From Methylomicrobium agile (lineage in GTDB: Bacteria; Pseudomonadota; Gammaproteobacteria; Methylococcales; Methylomonadaceae): a stretch of DNA of 64,000 nucleotides. The position numbers and the translations under genes are program-made. Shown here in pieces: positions 43,567 through 55,241 of the stretch; the stretch's first letter is position 1; the number at the start of each line of letters is the position of its first letter. The notes beneath the pieces were generated by a model that was not told the origin of the DNA, made no database searches, and was given only the letters and a program-made list of their open reading frames with translations. The stretch is taken from NCBI RefSeq assembly GCF_000733855.1, contig NZ_JPOJ01000001.1:310001-374000 (forward strand), read 5' to 3'.

Positions 43567-44856
43567 TCAATAACGGTAATATTCGCCTTTGTAAGGACCT
43601 TCGACCGGCACGTTGATGTAACGCGCCTGCTCCTCGGTCAGCCGGGTCAACTTGACGCCGATTTGCGCCAGATGCAGGCTGGCGACTTTTTCGTCCAGCT
43701 TTTTGGGTAGCACGTAAACCTTGTTTTCGTACTGTTCGGCATCGTTCCACAGTTCGATCTGCGCCAGCACTTGGTTGCAGAAGGAATTGGACATCACGAA
43801 GCTCGGATGGCCGGTCGCGCAGCCGAGGTTGACCAGCCGGCCTTCGGCCAGCACGATCAGGCGCTTGCCGTCCGGGAAGATCACATGGTCGACCTGCGGC
43901 TTGATGTTTTCCCAGGTATACCGGCGGAGCGAAGCGATGTCGATTTCCGAGTCGAAATGGCCGATGTTGCAGACGATCGCCTGGTTTTTCATCGCCTGCA
44001 TGTGCTGATGCGTGATTACATTCACGTTGCCGGTCGCGGTCACGAAAATGTTCGCGAGCGGCGCGGCTTCTTCCAGCGTGACGACCCGGTAGCCTTCCAT
44101 CGCCGCCTGCAAGGCGCAGATCGGATCGATTTCGGTGATCCAGACCGTCGCCCCCAAGCCGCGCAGCGACTGCGCGCAGCCCTTGCCGACGTCGCCGTAG
44201 CCGCAGACCACCGCGATCTTGCCCGCCACCATCACGTCGGTCGCGCGCTTGATGCCGTCGACCAGGGACTCGCGGCAGCCGTACAAGTTGTCGAATTTGG
44301 ACTTGGTGACCGAATCGTTCACGTTGAAAGCCGGCACCATCAGAGTGCCTTTGGCGACCCGTTCGTGCAGGCGCAACACACCGGTCGTGGTTTCCTCGGA
44401 CAGGCCCCGGACGTTTGCCATCAGCTCGGGATATTTCTCGTGCATCATCAGCGTCAGGTCGCCGCCGTCGTCGAGAATCATGTTCGGCCGCCAGCCGTTC
44501 GGGCCTTCGATGGTCTGTTCGATGCACCAGGCGAATTCGGCTTCGGTCTCGCCCTTCCAGGCGAACACCGGGATCCCGTCCGCGGCGATCGCGGACGCGG
44601 CATGGTCCTGGGTGGAAAAGATGTTGCAGGACGACCAGCGCACTTCCGCGCCCAGCGCGGTCAGCGTCTCGATCAGCACCGCGGTCTGAATCGTCATGTG
44701 CAGGCAACCGGCGATCCGCGCGCCCTTCAGCGGCTGCCCGGCGCCGTATTCGGCACGCAGCGCCATCAGGCCCGGCATTTCGGTTTCGGCGATGGCGATC
44801 TCCTTGCGCCCCCACTCCGCCAGCGCCATGTCGGCGACTTTATAATCTTGGCTCAT
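43567..44856 (-). CDS. ahcY: S-adenosylhomocysteine hydrolase
   Basis: An NAD-dependent enzyme splitting SAH into homocysteine and adenosine, relieving product inhibition of methyltransferases. The 429 residues include [58 protein letters not shown], the NAD loop [16 protein letters not shown] and the C-terminal PYKGEYYRY tail lysine/tyrosine region that closes the neighbouring active site. The length fits the short bacterial/archaeal form without the 40-residue insertion. It is 29 bases downstream of metK. Confidence 0.97.
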   Translation of the reverse strand: MSQDYKVADMALAEWGRKEIAIAETEMPGLMALRAEYGAGQPLKGARIAGCLHMTIQTAVLIETLTALGAEVRWSSCNIFSTQDHAASAIAADGIPVFAWKGETEAEFAWCIEQTIEGPNGWRPNMILDDGGDLTLMMHEKYPELMANVRGLSEETTTGVLRLHERVAKGTLMVPAFNVNDSVTKSKFDNLYGCRESLVDGIKRATDVMVAGKIAVVCGYGDVGKGCAQSLRGLGATVWITEIDPICALQAAMEGYRVVTLEEAAPLANIFVTATGNVNVITHQHMQAMKNQAIVCNIGHFDSEIDIASLRRYTWENIKPQVDHVIFPDGKRLIVLAEGRLVNLGCATGHPSFVMSNSFCNQVLAQIELWNDAEQYENKVYVLPKKLDEKVASLHLAQIGVKLTRLTEEQARYINVPVEGPYKGEYYRY

Positions 44857-44885
44857 TTCCCGCTCCTCTATATTTCCTTACTGAA

Positions 44886-46046
44886 TTAAATGCCGGCCGC
44901 ATCGCGCAAGGCTTCGACCTTGTCGGTTCTTTCCCAAGTAAAGGTGTCTTCGGTCCGTCCGAAGTGGCCGTAGGCGGCGGTGGGCTGATAGATCGGCTTC
45001 AACAGGTCCAGCATCGCGATCAGGCCTTTCGGCCGGAGATCGAAAATCGAACGGACGATCTCGACCAGACGATCTTCGCCAAGCTTGCCGGTGCCGAAAG
45101 TTTCGATCGTGATCGACGTCGGCTCCGCCACGCCGATCGCGTAGGACACCTGAATTTCGCAGCGCTCGGCAAGGCCCGCCGCAACGATGTTCTTCGCCAC
45201 GTAGCGCGCCATATAGGCCGCCGAACGGTCGACCTTGGACGGGTCCTTGCCCGAAAACGCGCCGCCGCCGTGGCGCGCCATGCCGCCGTAGCTGTCGACG
45301 ATGATCTTGCGTCCGGTCAGGCCGCAGTCGCCGACCGGGCCGCCGATCACGAACTGCCCGGTCGGATTGATGAAAAACCGGGTGTCCTTGTGTACCCATT
45401 CTCTCGGCAATACCGGCAGGATGATTTCGTCCATCACCGCTTCATGGATCGCCTGGTTGCTGATGTCCGGCGCATGCTGGGTCGACAGCACCACCGTGTC
45501 GATCGCGACCGGTTTGTGATTTTCGTAGCGGAACGTGATTTGGCTCTTCGCGTCCGGACGCAGCCAAGGCAAGGTTTTATTCTTGCGCACTTCGGCCTGG
45601 CGTTTGACCAGCAGGTGCGAATACTGGATCGGGGCCGGCATCAACACGTCGGTTTCGTTGGTCGCATAGCCGAACATCAGGCCCTGGTCGCCCGCGCCCT
45701 GTTCGTGGTTTTCGGCTTCGTCGACGCCCATCGCAATGTCGGACGACTGTTTGCCGATCGCGTTCAACACCGCGCAGCTCTGGCCGTCGAAGCCGATGTC
45801 GCCGTGATCGTAGCCGATAGCGCAGACGGTCTTGCGGACCAGCTCTTCCAGATCGACCCAGGCATTGGTCGTAATTTCGCCGGCGATGATGACCATGCCG
45901 GTTTTTACCATCGTTTCGCACGCGACGCGCGATTTGGGGTCCTGCGCCAGCAGCGCGTCCAGTACCGCATCGGAAATCTGGTCCGCGACCTTGTCGGGAT
46001 GCCCTTCCGAAACCGATTCCGAGGTAAAAATGAAATTGTTGCTCAT
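44886..46046 (-). CDS. metK: S-adenosylmethionine synthetase
   Basis: Makes SAM from methionine and ATP. The 386 residues from ATG 46046 show [21 protein letters not shown], the signature [33 protein letters not shown] and [19 protein letters not shown], all with expected catalytic residues (His in GHPDK, Lys and Asp in [10 protein letters not shown]). The longer frame to 46097 is rejected because the ATG fits the family. It heads metK-ahcY-metF. I saw no SAM or SAH riboswitch in the 70 bases before it. Confidence 0.98.
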   Translation of the reverse strand: MSNNFIFTSESVSEGHPDKVADQISDAVLDALLAQDPKSRVACETMVKTGMVIIAGEITTNAWVDLEELVRKTVCAIGYDHGDIGFDGQSCAVLNAIGKQSSDIAMGVDEAENHEQGAGDQGLMFGYATNETDVLMPAPIQYSHLLVKRQAEVRKNKTLPWLRPDAKSQITFRYENHKPVAIDTVVLSTQHAPDISNQAIHEAVMDEIILPVLPREWVHKDTRFFINPTGQFVIGGPVGDCGLTGRKIIVDSYGGMARHGGGAFSGKDPSKVDRSAAYMARYVAKNIVAAGLAERCEIQVSYAIGVAEPTSITIETFGTGKLGEDRLVEIVRSIFDLRPKGLIAMLDLLKPIYQPTAAYGHFGRTEDTFTWERTDKVEALRDAAGI

Positions 46047-46082
46047 AGAAGTGCCTTTTAAAAGTGATAGAAAGCCTGATAC

Positions 46083-46115
46083 GCAAAAAGGCTGCAACGG
46101 CAGCCTTTTTTATGC
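46083..46115 (-). terminator. intrinsic terminator downstream of the CAU tRNA
   Basis: AAAAGGCTG and CAGCCTTTT arms around a CAACGG loop give a strong stem, extended by GCA/TGC pairs, with T-runs on both strands. On the minus strand it follows the tRNA and would end the rpoD-tRNA transcript before metK. Confidence 0.75.
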
Positions 46116-46117
46116 GT

Positions 46118-46194
46118 TGGTGGGCCCTGTAGGACTTGAACCTACGACCTGCCGATTATGAGTCGGACGCTCTAACCAACTGAGCTAAGGGCCC
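46118..46194 (-). tRNA. tRNA with CAU anticodon (tRNA-Ile2 likely, tRNA-Met possible)
   Basis: The minus strand reads GGGCCCT, D-arm GCTCAGTTGGTTAGAGC, anticodon loop CTCATAA, T-arm GTAGGTTCAAGTCCTAC, AGGGCCC, A and an encoded CCA (46118-46120). The 7-bp acceptor stem pairs perfectly. The anticodon is CAU, so it is elongator Met or the lysidine-modified Ile2. Its position right after rpoD, where many gammaproteobacteria carry ileX/tRNA-Ile2, and the ACTCATAATCG loop context favour Ile2. It is 11 bases downstream of rpoD. Confidence 0.9.
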
Positions 46195-46205
46195 GTGTTC
46201 GTTTT

Positions 46206-48020
<1,815 letters not shown>

Positions 48021-48095
48021 TCACTCACCGGATATGCAATTCAGCAGAATTACACGTAACAGGCAATTCTACTATATAAACTTATGATTTGGCAC

Positions 48096-49820
48096 TTACT
48101 TTTTGAGCGCCAACAACTTGCGCAGGGACTCTTTTTCTTCGAGAGTCAGTACTTTTTTAGACAAAAGCCGCTCCAATTCATTTTCCGCGGACTGTTTGAG
48201 CAAACCGGCGAGCGCATCGAGAAAAACGTTTTCGATATTTTCCGGCGCGATCAACAGTTCCAGAAACGCGAGCGCCTTGACCGGCTTTTCATCGTCCGAA
48301 CCGCGGTATGACTCGAGCAGCACGGCAGTAGTTGCAGGTTTCTGCGCCCAAATCACTTCTACAATATTCTTGAACAGTTCGACGCCGGAAAATATCAGCG
48401 TGCTCCAATCGATTTCCCGCAATTCGGAACGCTCGGCCAAACAGGGATTCTGCACCAACAAGGCAGCCGCCATCCGCGCGGCAGTCATTCGGGTTTTATC
48501 TCGCTGGCTTTGAAGACGGGCGTTTCGATTAAGTGTAGACTCATTCTTCGAAACATCCAGTGTATTAAACTCGGACAAAGTCTTGAGTCTAGTAAACATC
48601 ATTTCCCTAAAAACACCTGCCGGCAATTTTTCAAGGTAAGGGCGGGCCTTGCCGACCAGTTGCGCACGCCCTTCGAGACTGGACAACTGCAAACCTCTGG
48701 CGATCTGGGCAAAAAAATAATCGGATAACACCTCGGACTCCCGCACCCGGGCCTGAAACCGCTCGACGCCCTCCTTGCGCACCAGCGAATCGGGATCCTC
48801 GGCCTCGGGCAATAACATAATGCGCACCTGACGCCCGTCCTTAAGGCAGGGAAACACCGCCTCCATCGCGCGCCATGCCGCTTCCCTTCCCGCGCGATCG
48901 CCGTCAAAACAAAACACCAGTTCCGCCGAAAAACGGAACAACAGTTCGGCATGAGCCTGCGATGCGGCGGTACCCAAAGCGGCTACGGCATTATCGATAC
49001 CGGATCCCGCCAGCGCGATCACATCCATGTAACCCTCGACCAGCAAAATCCGTTCCGGCTTGGCATTTTTTTTCAGCAATTCGTAGAGGCCGTAAACCTC
49101 CCTGCCTTTATGAAATAGGGATGTTTCTGGAGAATTCAAATATTTTGGGGTAGAATCGTCCAGTACTCGGCCGCCGAAGCCGATGATCCGGCCGCGCTTG
49201 TCGCGAATCGGAAACATCACGCGGCCGCGAAACCGGTCGTACGCATGGCCCGCGTCATTTCTGACCGCCAGACCGGTATCCAGCAAAGCTTGCGAATTAA
49301 ACCGCCCCGATAAAGACTGCCACGCATCGGGCGCGTAACCGAGCCGGTATTCCCTCATCAGCTGATCGTCTACACCCCGGCCCCGCAAATAATCGAGCGC
49401 CGCGGCACCCGCTTTCGCGTACAATTGATCCGTATAGAAAGCCGTCGCCTGCTCCATCAATTGATACAGATTACCGAGATCGTCTTTTTTCTGCGGCGAA
49501 CCTCGGGCGGAAACGGATTCCTTTGGAACGTCGACCCCAACGAACGCCGCCAAATCCTCAACCGCTTCGACAAAGTCGAGCCGATTGAATTCCATTAAAA
49601 ATGTGATCGCATTGCCGCTCGCTCCGCAGCCGAAGCAGTAATAGAACTGCTTGTTGCGGTTGACCGAAAAGCTCGGCGTCTTTTCGGTATGAAAAGGACA
49701 GCGGGCGATAAAATTCGCCCCCGTTTTTTTGAGAGGAAGATGCGCATCGATAAGATCGACGATATCGACCCGCACCAGAAGGTCATCGATAAACTGACGA
49801 GGTATGCGTCCCTCGGACAT
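48096..49820 (-). CDS. dnaG: DNA primase
   Basis: Synthesises RNA primers at the replication fork with DnaB. The 574 residues show the CHC2 zinc finger at the N-terminus (C41, H44, C62, C65 in CPFHTEKTPSF ... YYCFGCG), the central catalytic TOPRIM domain with the ILLVEGYMDVIAL acidic motif and FCFDGDRAG, and a C-terminal DnaB-binding helical domain. FGGRVLDDSTPKYLNSPET is a strong family block. It lies between yqeY and rpoD as in many gammaproteobacteria. Confidence 0.98.
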   Translation of the reverse strand: MSEGRIPRQFIDDLLVRVDIVDLIDAHLPLKKTGANFIARCPFHTEKTPSFSVNRNKQFYYCFGCGASGNAITFLMEFNRLDFVEAVEDLAAFVGVDVPKESVSARGSPQKKDDLGNLYQLMEQATAFYTDQLYAKAGAAALDYLRGRGVDDQLMREYRLGYAPDAWQSLSGRFNSQALLDTGLAVRNDAGHAYDRFRGRVMFPIRDKRGRIIGFGGRVLDDSTPKYLNSPETSLFHKGREVYGLYELLKKNAKPERILLVEGYMDVIALAGSGIDNAVAALGTAASQAHAELLFRFSAELVFCFDGDRAGREAAWRAMEAVFPCLKDGRQVRIMLLPEAEDPDSLVRKEGVERFQARVRESEVLSDYFFAQIARGLQLSSLEGRAQLVGKARPYLEKLPAGVFREMMFTRLKTLSEFNTLDVSKNESTLNRNARLQSQRDKTRMTAARMAAALLVQNPCLAERSELREIDWSTLIFSGVELFKNIVEVIWAQKPATTAVLLESYRGSDDEKPVKALAFLELLIAPENIENVFLDALAGLLKQSAENELERLLSKKVLTLEEKESLRKLLALKK

Positions 49821-49845
49821 AGGTTAAAGCGATTCGCAGGGAGGT

Positions 49846-50295
49846 TTATCCTCCCAAAGCGGCCTTGATTTTTTGGCTGACTAACGCCATATCGGCACGT
49901 CCCTGCATTTTCGGCTTCAAGAGACCCATGACTTTACCCATGTCTTTGATCGACGCGGCGCCGGATTCGGCGATCGCTTCCCTCACCATCGCCTCGATTT
50001 CGGCATCGCTCAGCGCCGCCGGCAGAAACTCCTGAATGATTCTGACTTCGGCCTCTTCCGCCTCGGCCAAATCGTTGCGGCCCGCATCGCCGTACTGCTT
50101 GATCGATTCGCGCCGCTGTTTCAGCATTTTGTCCAGCACCTGGATGGCCCGGTCGTTATCGAGCGTAATGCGCTCGTCGACTTCGACCTGTTTGAAAGCC
50201 GCCAGAATCAAACGGATCACGCCCAGTTTGAATTTGTCTCCGCCTTTCATGGCGGCTTTCATTTCGTCCTTGATACGATCCGTCAATAATTCCAT
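49846..50295 (-). CDS. yqeY: GatB/YqeY domain protein
   Basis: A 149-residue protein of the YqeY family, related to the C-terminal tRNA-contacting part of amidotransferase subunit GatB; its cellular role is not defined. Visible are RIKDEMKAAMKGGDKFKLGVIRLILAAFK at the N-terminus, IQVLDKMLKQRRESIKQY, and the C-terminal DMGKVMGLLKPKMQGRADMALVSQKIK. It sits between rpsU (15-base gap) and dnaG, a frequent position for this gene, so it is part of the macromolecular synthesis operon. Confidence 0.93.
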   Translation of the reverse strand: MELLTDRIKDEMKAAMKGGDKFKLGVIRLILAAFKQVEVDERITLDNDRAIQVLDKMLKQRRESIKQYGDAGRNDLAEAEEAEVRIIQEFLPAALSDAEIEAMVREAIAESGAASIKDMGKVMGLLKPKMQGRADMALVSQKIKAALGG

Positions 50296-50310
50296 CGCCC
50301 GAACCGGAAA

Positions 50311-50544
50311 TTAAGTCGTAGGCCGGCCGCGGCGCAGATTTTTCAACGCATAACGCTCGCGTGCCAGTTTCTTCAAATGCCGTTTGACCGCCGCAGCCCC
50401 TTTACGCTTGCGTTCCGTGGTCGGTTTTTCGTAAAACTCGCGGCGACGGACTTCGGCCAAGACGCCGGCTTTTTCACAGGCGCGTTTAAAGCGGCGAATG
50501 GCGATATCGAAAGGTTCGTTTTCTTTAATTTTGACTGACGGCAT
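50311..50544 (-). CDS. rpsU: 30S ribosomal protein bS21
   Basis: A small-subunit protein near the anti-Shine-Dalgarno region, needed for initiation. The 77 residues are [20 protein letters not shown]..., with [20 protein letters not shown] and a basic tail ([23 protein letters not shown]). Length and sequence match S21. First gene of the operon; a sigma-70 promoter lies about 80 bases upstream, overlapping the start region of tsaD on the other strand. Confidence 0.98.
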   Translation of the reverse strand: MPSVKIKENEPFDIAIRRFKRACEKAGVLAEVRRREFYEKPTTERKRKGAAAVKRHLKKLARERYALKNLRRGRPTT

Positions 50545-50622
50545 TATTAGGGTTCCAAATTTCCGGTTGTGTTAAGATTTAAAAAACAAGGGCATTACTG
50601 CACCCACTCTAGTAAACTCCTA

Positions 50623-50651
50623 ATTATACCTTTCTTTTGGCTCATTTTCAA
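50623..50651 (-). promoter_or_regulatory. sigma-70 promoter of the rpsU-dnaG-rpoD operon
   Basis: On the minus strand TTGAAA (50651-50646) and TATAAT (50628-50623) are separated by exactly 17 bases, a near-consensus sigma-70 promoter. It points at rpsU. Its -35 box ends 6 bases before the ATG of the divergent tsaD, so the two genes must share or compete for this DNA. Confidence 0.75.
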
Positions 50652-50657
50652 AACCTG

Positions 50658-51671
50658 ATGATCGTTTTAGGCATAGAAACCTCTTGCGACGAGACCGGCG
50701 TCGCGCTTTACCATTCCGAACAGGGACTGTTGTCCGATCTCCTCTACAGCCAGATCGACCTGCACCGCGAGTACGGCGGCGTCGTACCGGAACTGGCATC
50801 GCGCGATCATATCCGCAAACTGGCGCCGATGATCCGGCAGGCGCTTCGGGACAGCGGACTGGCACACCACGATATCGGCGGCATCGCCTATACCGCAGGC
50901 CCCGGCCTGATCGGCGCCCTACTGGTCGGCGCCGCGACCGCGCGCAGCCTGGCCTGGGCCTGGCAAGTGCCGGCGGTCGCCGTGCATCACATGGAAGGCC
51001 ATCTGCTGGCGCCGATGCTGGAGCCGGAGCCGCCGAAATTCCCGTTCGTCGCCCTCTTGATTTCCGGCGGCCATACGCAACTGGTCGAAGTCGAAGGCAT
51101 CGGCCGCTACCGGATCCTCGGCGAATCGCTCGACGACGCCGCCGGCGAAGCCTTCGACAAGACCGCCAAGATGCTCGGCCTGAGCTATCCGGGCGGCCCC
51201 AAACTGTCGGCCCTGGCCGGGACCGGAAAGCCGCGATTCGCCTTTCCGCGCCCGATGACCGACCGTCCCGGCCTGGATTTCAGCTTCAGCGGACTGAAAA
51301 CTTTCACGCTGAATACTTTGCAGGCAACCGCCCGAAGCGAGCAGGACAAGGCCGACATCGCCCTCGCCTTTCAGGGCGCGGTCGCCGACACGCTGACGAT
51401 CAAATCCCGGCGCGCGCTCCGGCAGACCGGGCTTAAAACGCTGGTGGTCGCAGGCGGCGTCAGCGCCAATATCCAAATCCGCGCCTCGCTCCGCGCAATG
51501 GCGGAAAAGGAAAATGCCGCGATTTATTTTCCCCGGCCCGCCTTCTGCACCGACAACGGCGCGATGATCGCCTATGCAGGCTGCCAGCGCTTATTGGCCG
51601 GCCAGCAGGAACCGCTTGCGATCAAGGCCAGGCCGCGCTGGCCGATCGGCGAATTGACGGCCGCCGGTTGA
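50658..51671 (+). CDS. tsaD: tRNA N6-adenosine threonylcarbamoyltransferase
   Basis: The catalytic subunit transferring threonylcarbamoyl to A37 of ANN-decoding tRNAs. The ATG at 50658 gives 337 residues starting [14 protein letters not shown], matching the family start; a TTG at 50637 is possible but less fitting. The metal-binding HxEGH motif ([10 protein letters not shown], His residues near 114 and 118), [23 protein letters not shown] and [10 protein letters not shown] are all seen. Divergent from rpsU, a common arrangement. Confidence 0.97.
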   Translation: MIVLGIETSCDETGVALYHSEQGLLSDLLYSQIDLHREYGGVVPELASRDHIRKLAPMIRQALRDSGLAHHDIGGIAYTAGPGLIGALLVGAATARSLAWAWQVPAVAVHHMEGHLLAPMLEPEPPKFPFVALLISGGHTQLVEVEGIGRYRILGESLDDAAGEAFDKTAKMLGLSYPGGPKLSALAGTGKPRFAFPRPMTDRPGLDFSFSGLKTFTLNTLQATARSEQDKADIALAFQGAVADTLTIKSRRALRQTGLKTLVVAGGVSANIQIRASLRAMAEKENAAIYFPRPAFCTDNGAMIAYAGCQRLLAGQQEPLAIKARPRWPIGELTAAG

Positions 51672-51673
51672 TT

Positions 51674-51783
51674 TGTCGGGCGGATGCCGCGATAGGCGAT
51701 CCGCCAATCCGAGGTTCCGGAAACCCGTTCGATATCCTGCCCCGTTCCGAATGGCGGAACCCGGTAAACCGGTTCCGCCTTAC
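51674..51783. repeat. paired REP-like element between tsaD and gpmI
   Basis: The first stem GTCGGGCGGATGC...GGCGATCCGCC is at 51674-51704; the second, GGCGGAACCCGG...CCGGTTCCGCCTTAC in opposite orientation, is at 51753-51783. Same GGCGGA/TCCGCC arms and GTAAGG/GTCGGG heads as the other REP pairs. It fills the gap between convergent tsaD and gpmI. Confidence 0.7.
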
Positions 51784-51786
51784 GGA

Positions 51787-53430
51787 CTAAGCCGGTTCGA
51801 TCAGGCTCGGATCGTAATCGGCCGGGGCTTCGAAGCCGAGCAGATTCAGCACGGTCGCCGCCATATTCGACAAGCCCGGCGTCGCTAAATCCTCGCGCAA
51901 TTTGAACGCCGGCTCCGGCTCCCCGGAAATCAGCACGAACGGCACCGGATTCAGCGTATGAGAGGTCTTGGCCTTGGCTCGCCCTTCCGCATCCCGGCTC
52001 ACGTTGCCCTTTTTATCCAGTTCGTACATTTCGTCGGCATTACCGTGGTCGGCGGTGATGATCGCGGTGCCTTTCGCTTCCAGAATCACCGGAATCAAAC
52101 GGGCCAATTGCAGATCGAGCCCCTGCATCGCGGTCACTGCCGCCTCGAAATTGCCGGTATGCCCGACCATGTCGCCGTTGGCGTAGTTGACGCGCAAATA
52201 GCGGTATTTGCCGCTTCGAACCGCGTCGATCAAGGTATCGGTGATTTCGGCGCATTTCATCCACGGACGCTGCTCGAACGGCACCACATCGCTCGGGATT
52301 TCAACATAGGTTTCCAGCGTGTCGTCGAACTTGCCGGTGCGGTTGCCGTTCCAGAAATAGGTGACGTGGCCGTATTTCTGCGTCTCGCTGATCGCGTATT
52401 GCGCAATGCCGTTTTTGGCCAAGTATTCGCCCATCGTTCTGTCGATCGCCGGCGGCTGGACCAGAAAGCGCGGCGGCAGTTTGGTATCGCCGTCGTACTG
52501 CATCATGCCGGCATAGGTAACTTTCGACAAGGGGCCGCGCGGAAAGGCGGTAAAGTTCTCTTCGGTAAAAGCGCGGGAAATCTCGATCGCACGGTCGCCG
52601 CGGAAATTGAAGAACACCACCGCGTCGCCGTCGACGATCGGTCCCAGCGGCTTGCCGTCTTTGGCGATCACGAAACCGGGCAGATCCTGGTCGATCACCT
52701 TCAACTCGTTGCGGTAGGTGACGATGGCTTCATGGGCGCTGGCGAACTGCCGGCCCTCGCCGCGCACGTGGATGTCCCAACCGCGCTGCACCATCGCCCA
52801 GTGCGCCTCGTAACGGTCCATCGTGATGGTCATGCGGCCGCCGCCGGAGGCGATCGCCACGTCGAACGCGGGGCTGCGCAAGCCGTCCAGAAAGGCTTCG
52901 AACGGATCGACGTAATCCAGCGCCGAAGTTTCGCCTACATCGCGGCCGTCCAGCAGAATGTGGATGCGCACCTTCGATACGCCTTCTTTCCGGGCTTGCT
53001 CCAGCATCGCGCGCAGATGGTCGATATGCGAGTGCACGTTACCGTCGGAAAACAGGCCGATGAAATGCAGCGTGCCGCCTTGTTTGGCGGCAGCGACGAT
53101 TTCGTGCCATGCCCGACCTTGCCACAAATTGCCGCTGGCGATCGATTCCGCAACCAGCTTGGCGCCCTGGGCGAACACACGGCCCGCACCAATCGCATTA
53201 TGGCCGACTTCGCTGTTACCCATGTCTTCATCGCTGGGCATTCCGACCGCGGTGCCGTGCGCGCGCAGAGCGGTCATGGGGAAATTCGCCATCAGCTTAT
53301 CCAGCATGGGCGTGCGCGCGGTTTTGACCGCATCACCGTCCTCGCGCGGAGAAATACCCACGCCATCGAGCACGATCGTAACGATGGGACCGGGACAAGG
53401 AGCAAAGCGGGAAGATTTTTCTAATTTCAT
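51787..53430 (-). CDS. gpmI: 2,3-bisphosphoglycerate-independent phosphoglycerate mutase
   Basis: Interconverts 3- and 2-phosphoglycerate using two Mn ions and a phosphoserine. The 547 residues begin with the metal ligand region [18 protein letters not shown]. The nucleophile S73 lies in [48 protein letters not shown] and the second metal site [12 protein letters not shown] follow. It is slightly longer than the usual 510-515 residues because of internal loops. It converges with tsaD and stands alone on its strand. Confidence 0.96.
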   Translation of the reverse strand: MKLEKSSRFAPCPGPIVTIVLDGVGISPREDGDAVKTARTPMLDKLMANFPMTALRAHGTAVGMPSDEDMGNSEVGHNAIGAGRVFAQGAKLVAESIASGNLWQGRAWHEIVAAAKQGGTLHFIGLFSDGNVHSHIDHLRAMLEQARKEGVSKVRIHILLDGRDVGETSALDYVDPFEAFLDGLRSPAFDVAIASGGGRMTITMDRYEAHWAMVQRGWDIHVRGEGRQFASAHEAIVTYRNELKVIDQDLPGFVIAKDGKPLGPIVDGDAVVFFNFRGDRAIEISRAFTEENFTAFPRGPLSKVTYAGMMQYDGDTKLPPRFLVQPPAIDRTMGEYLAKNGIAQYAISETQKYGHVTYFWNGNRTGKFDDTLETYVEIPSDVVPFEQRPWMKCAEITDTLIDAVRSGKYRYLRVNYANGDMVGHTGNFEAAVTAMQGLDLQLARLIPVILEAKGTAIITADHGNADEMYELDKKGNVSRDAEGRAKAKTSHTLNPVPFVLISGEPEPAFKLREDLATPGLSNMAATVLNLLGFEAPADYDPSLIEPA

Positions 53431-53583
53431 AATTTTTCGAATAAGCCAAAATAAACGAGATAGGGCCGTTGAAGCACAAAATAGCTATTCTATCATGCGC
53501 AAGGCGGATGCCGTCACGGCTGGATCGATGCGGCCACGAGAGAGGCCATGGACAGAGAGATTGCCCCAGAGAAGCGAAAACAC

Positions 53584-53660
53584 GTAGGGCGGATTCGCCG
53601 CCAGGCAATCCGCCGCGCTTTGAAGAGGATTGGCGTTTTGCTATCGCGAAAACGCCCTAC
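53584..53660. repeat. paired REP-like element between gpmI and apaH
   Basis: GTAGGGCGGATTC...CAATCCGCC (53584-53614) is followed by TTGGCGTTTTGC...AAAACGCCCTAC (about 53630-53660), heads facing outward. The gap 53431-53798 (368 bases) otherwise holds a small GGGCAAACGCCC palindrome near 53778 and no gene I can support. Confidence 0.65.
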
Positions 53661-53798
53661 AACGCTGCTCTTCATAACGCTTGACGTGGATAACAGTATC
53701 TACGTCCTTATAGTCGCACCCATCTACACGCTATGCCCTAACGATCTTTCGGAGATTAGGCTCAAAGCGCGAACGAGGGCAAACGCCCGTGTTGGAAG

Positions 53799-54647
53799 TC
53801 AAAGAAGGCCTCGCGCATCGGTATAAGCTTTGCCGGGACGCCGGTAACCGGGACAGTCGATACTGACCCTTTCGACGGGCTCGCCAAGGCGCAACGCCGT
53901 CAACTGCCCGCCCCACAAACAACCCGTATCGATCGCATAGCAATTGTGCCCCTCGTAATAGCCGAGCTGCGACCAATGCCCGAAGACGATCCGCAAATCG
54001 GCATTCCGCCGGTTCGGCGCGGCGAACCAGGGCGCCAAATGGCCCGGCTGCGAGCCGGGCGGGCCGTCGTTCTCGAAGTCGAGCCGGCCTTCCGCGTCCA
54101 CGTAGCGCATCCGCGTGAAGCAATTGACGATGAAACGCAACAGTTGCACGCCTTCCAGATCTTCCGACCAGAGATCGGGCTGGTTGCCGTACATCTGGCC
54201 CAAAAACCGCCGGTAATCGCCGCTTCGCAGGACGCTTTCGGCCAGCCTCGCCATTTCCTGCGCTTTTTCCAGGCCCCATTGCGGCGGCAGTCCCGCATGC
54301 AGCAGGCAGAATTCGCCGTCGGCGTGGAGCAGCGGGCGGAACCGGAGCCAGTCGATCAGATCGTCCGCATCCTCGGCCTCCAGAACCGGGCGGAGGGTAT
54401 CCTTTTTATGCACGATGCCGGAGTCATAGGCCGCCAAAAGATGCAGGTCGTGGTTGCCGAGCACGACGACCGCCGTATCGCCCAAAGACTTGACGAAGCG
54501 CAGCACTTCCAGCGATTTCGGCCCCCGGTTGACCAGATCGCCGGCAAACCAGAGCCGGTCGGAATCGGGATCGAAGGCGATCGTGTCGAGCAGTTTCAGC
54601 AGGTCGTCATAGCACCCCTGCACGTCGCCGATTGCATAAATCGCCAT
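53799..54647 (-). CDS. apaH: diadenosine tetraphosphatase (symmetrical)
   Basis: Hydrolyses Ap4A to two ADP and can act as a decapping enzyme on NpnN-RNA. The 282 residues contain the metallophosphatase motifs GDVQGCYDDL (residues 7-16), GDLVNRGP, GNHDLHLLA and the distal LLHAGLPPQW and VFGHWSQLGY. All metal-binding Asp/His/Asn residues are present. It is 4 bases after apaG, the common apaG-apaH pair. Confidence 0.97.
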   Translation of the reverse strand: MAIYAIGDVQGCYDDLLKLLDTIAFDPDSDRLWFAGDLVNRGPKSLEVLRFVKSLGDTAVVVLGNHDLHLLAAYDSGIVHKKDTLRPVLEAEDADDLIDWLRFRPLLHADGEFCLLHAGLPPQWGLEKAQEMARLAESVLRSGDYRRFLGQMYGNQPDLWSEDLEGVQLLRFIVNCFTRMRYVDAEGRLDFENDGPPGSQPGHLAPWFAAPNRRNADLRIVFGHWSQLGYYEGHNCYAIDTGCLWGGQLTALRLGEPVERVSIDCPGYRRPGKAYTDARGLL

Positions 54648-54651
54648 CGGC

Positions 54652-55032
54652 TTAATGCAGAGTCCGGGGAATCGACAGCGTAAAACGCGGGATTGCCGCG
54701 TTGAAGTGACTGCCGTCGTCGGTGCGCATCGTGTACTCGCCCTGCATCGTGCCGACCGGCGTCTCGATCATCGCGCCGCTGGTATAACGGAAAAAGTCGC
54801 CCGGCTTCAGATATGGTTGTTCGCCGACCACTCCGTCGCCGCGGACTTCCTGGATCTTGCCGTTCGCATCGGTGATCAGCCAGTGCCGGGACAAGAGCCT
54901 CGCTCCCGCCGCCCCCAGGTTGGTGATCGTGATCGTATAGGAAAACACATACCGGCCTTCCTCCGGCACGGACTGCGCTTCGACATAATGCGGAGCCGTT
55001 TCAATCAGAATTTTATTTTTTTCACTCATCAT
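54652..55032 (-). CDS. apaG: ApaG (Co2+/Mg2+ homeostasis-linked) protein
   Basis: A 126-residue beta-sandwich of the ApaG/F-box-associated fold; the role is not firmly defined, with older genetics linking it to cobalt and magnesium efflux. Visible are YVFSYTITITNLGAAGARLLSRHWLITDANGKIQEVRGDGVVGEQPYLKPG-type blocks, notably HWLITDANG, GEQPYLKPGDFFRYTSGA and GTMQGEYTM, which define the family. Tandem ATGs at 55032 and 55029 leave the first residue open. Upstream partner of apaH. Confidence 0.95.
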   Translation of the reverse strand: MMSEKNKILIETAPHYVEAQSVPEEGRYVFSYTITITNLGAAGARLLSRHWLITDANGKIQEVRGDGVVGEQPYLKPGDFFRYTSGAMIETPVGTMQGEYTMRTDDGSHFNAAIPRFTLSIPRTLH

Positions 55033-55241
55033 TCAATAAACAAATCTTTGTAAACATCGCCGGCAAGCGGCTACGATCGGAGCAGGGTTATTTCATCCTA
55101 ACTTGACCGCCGGCGCAAGCGGTACGGGATTAAAGAGATCAGCGGGTTTTACCAATCCGGCTTCCCTACAGTATCATAAGAGGATTCGCAGCGGCTTAAT
55201 GCGCCAGGCGGCTCCGTTCCACTCTCATTCGGAAAAAGACT

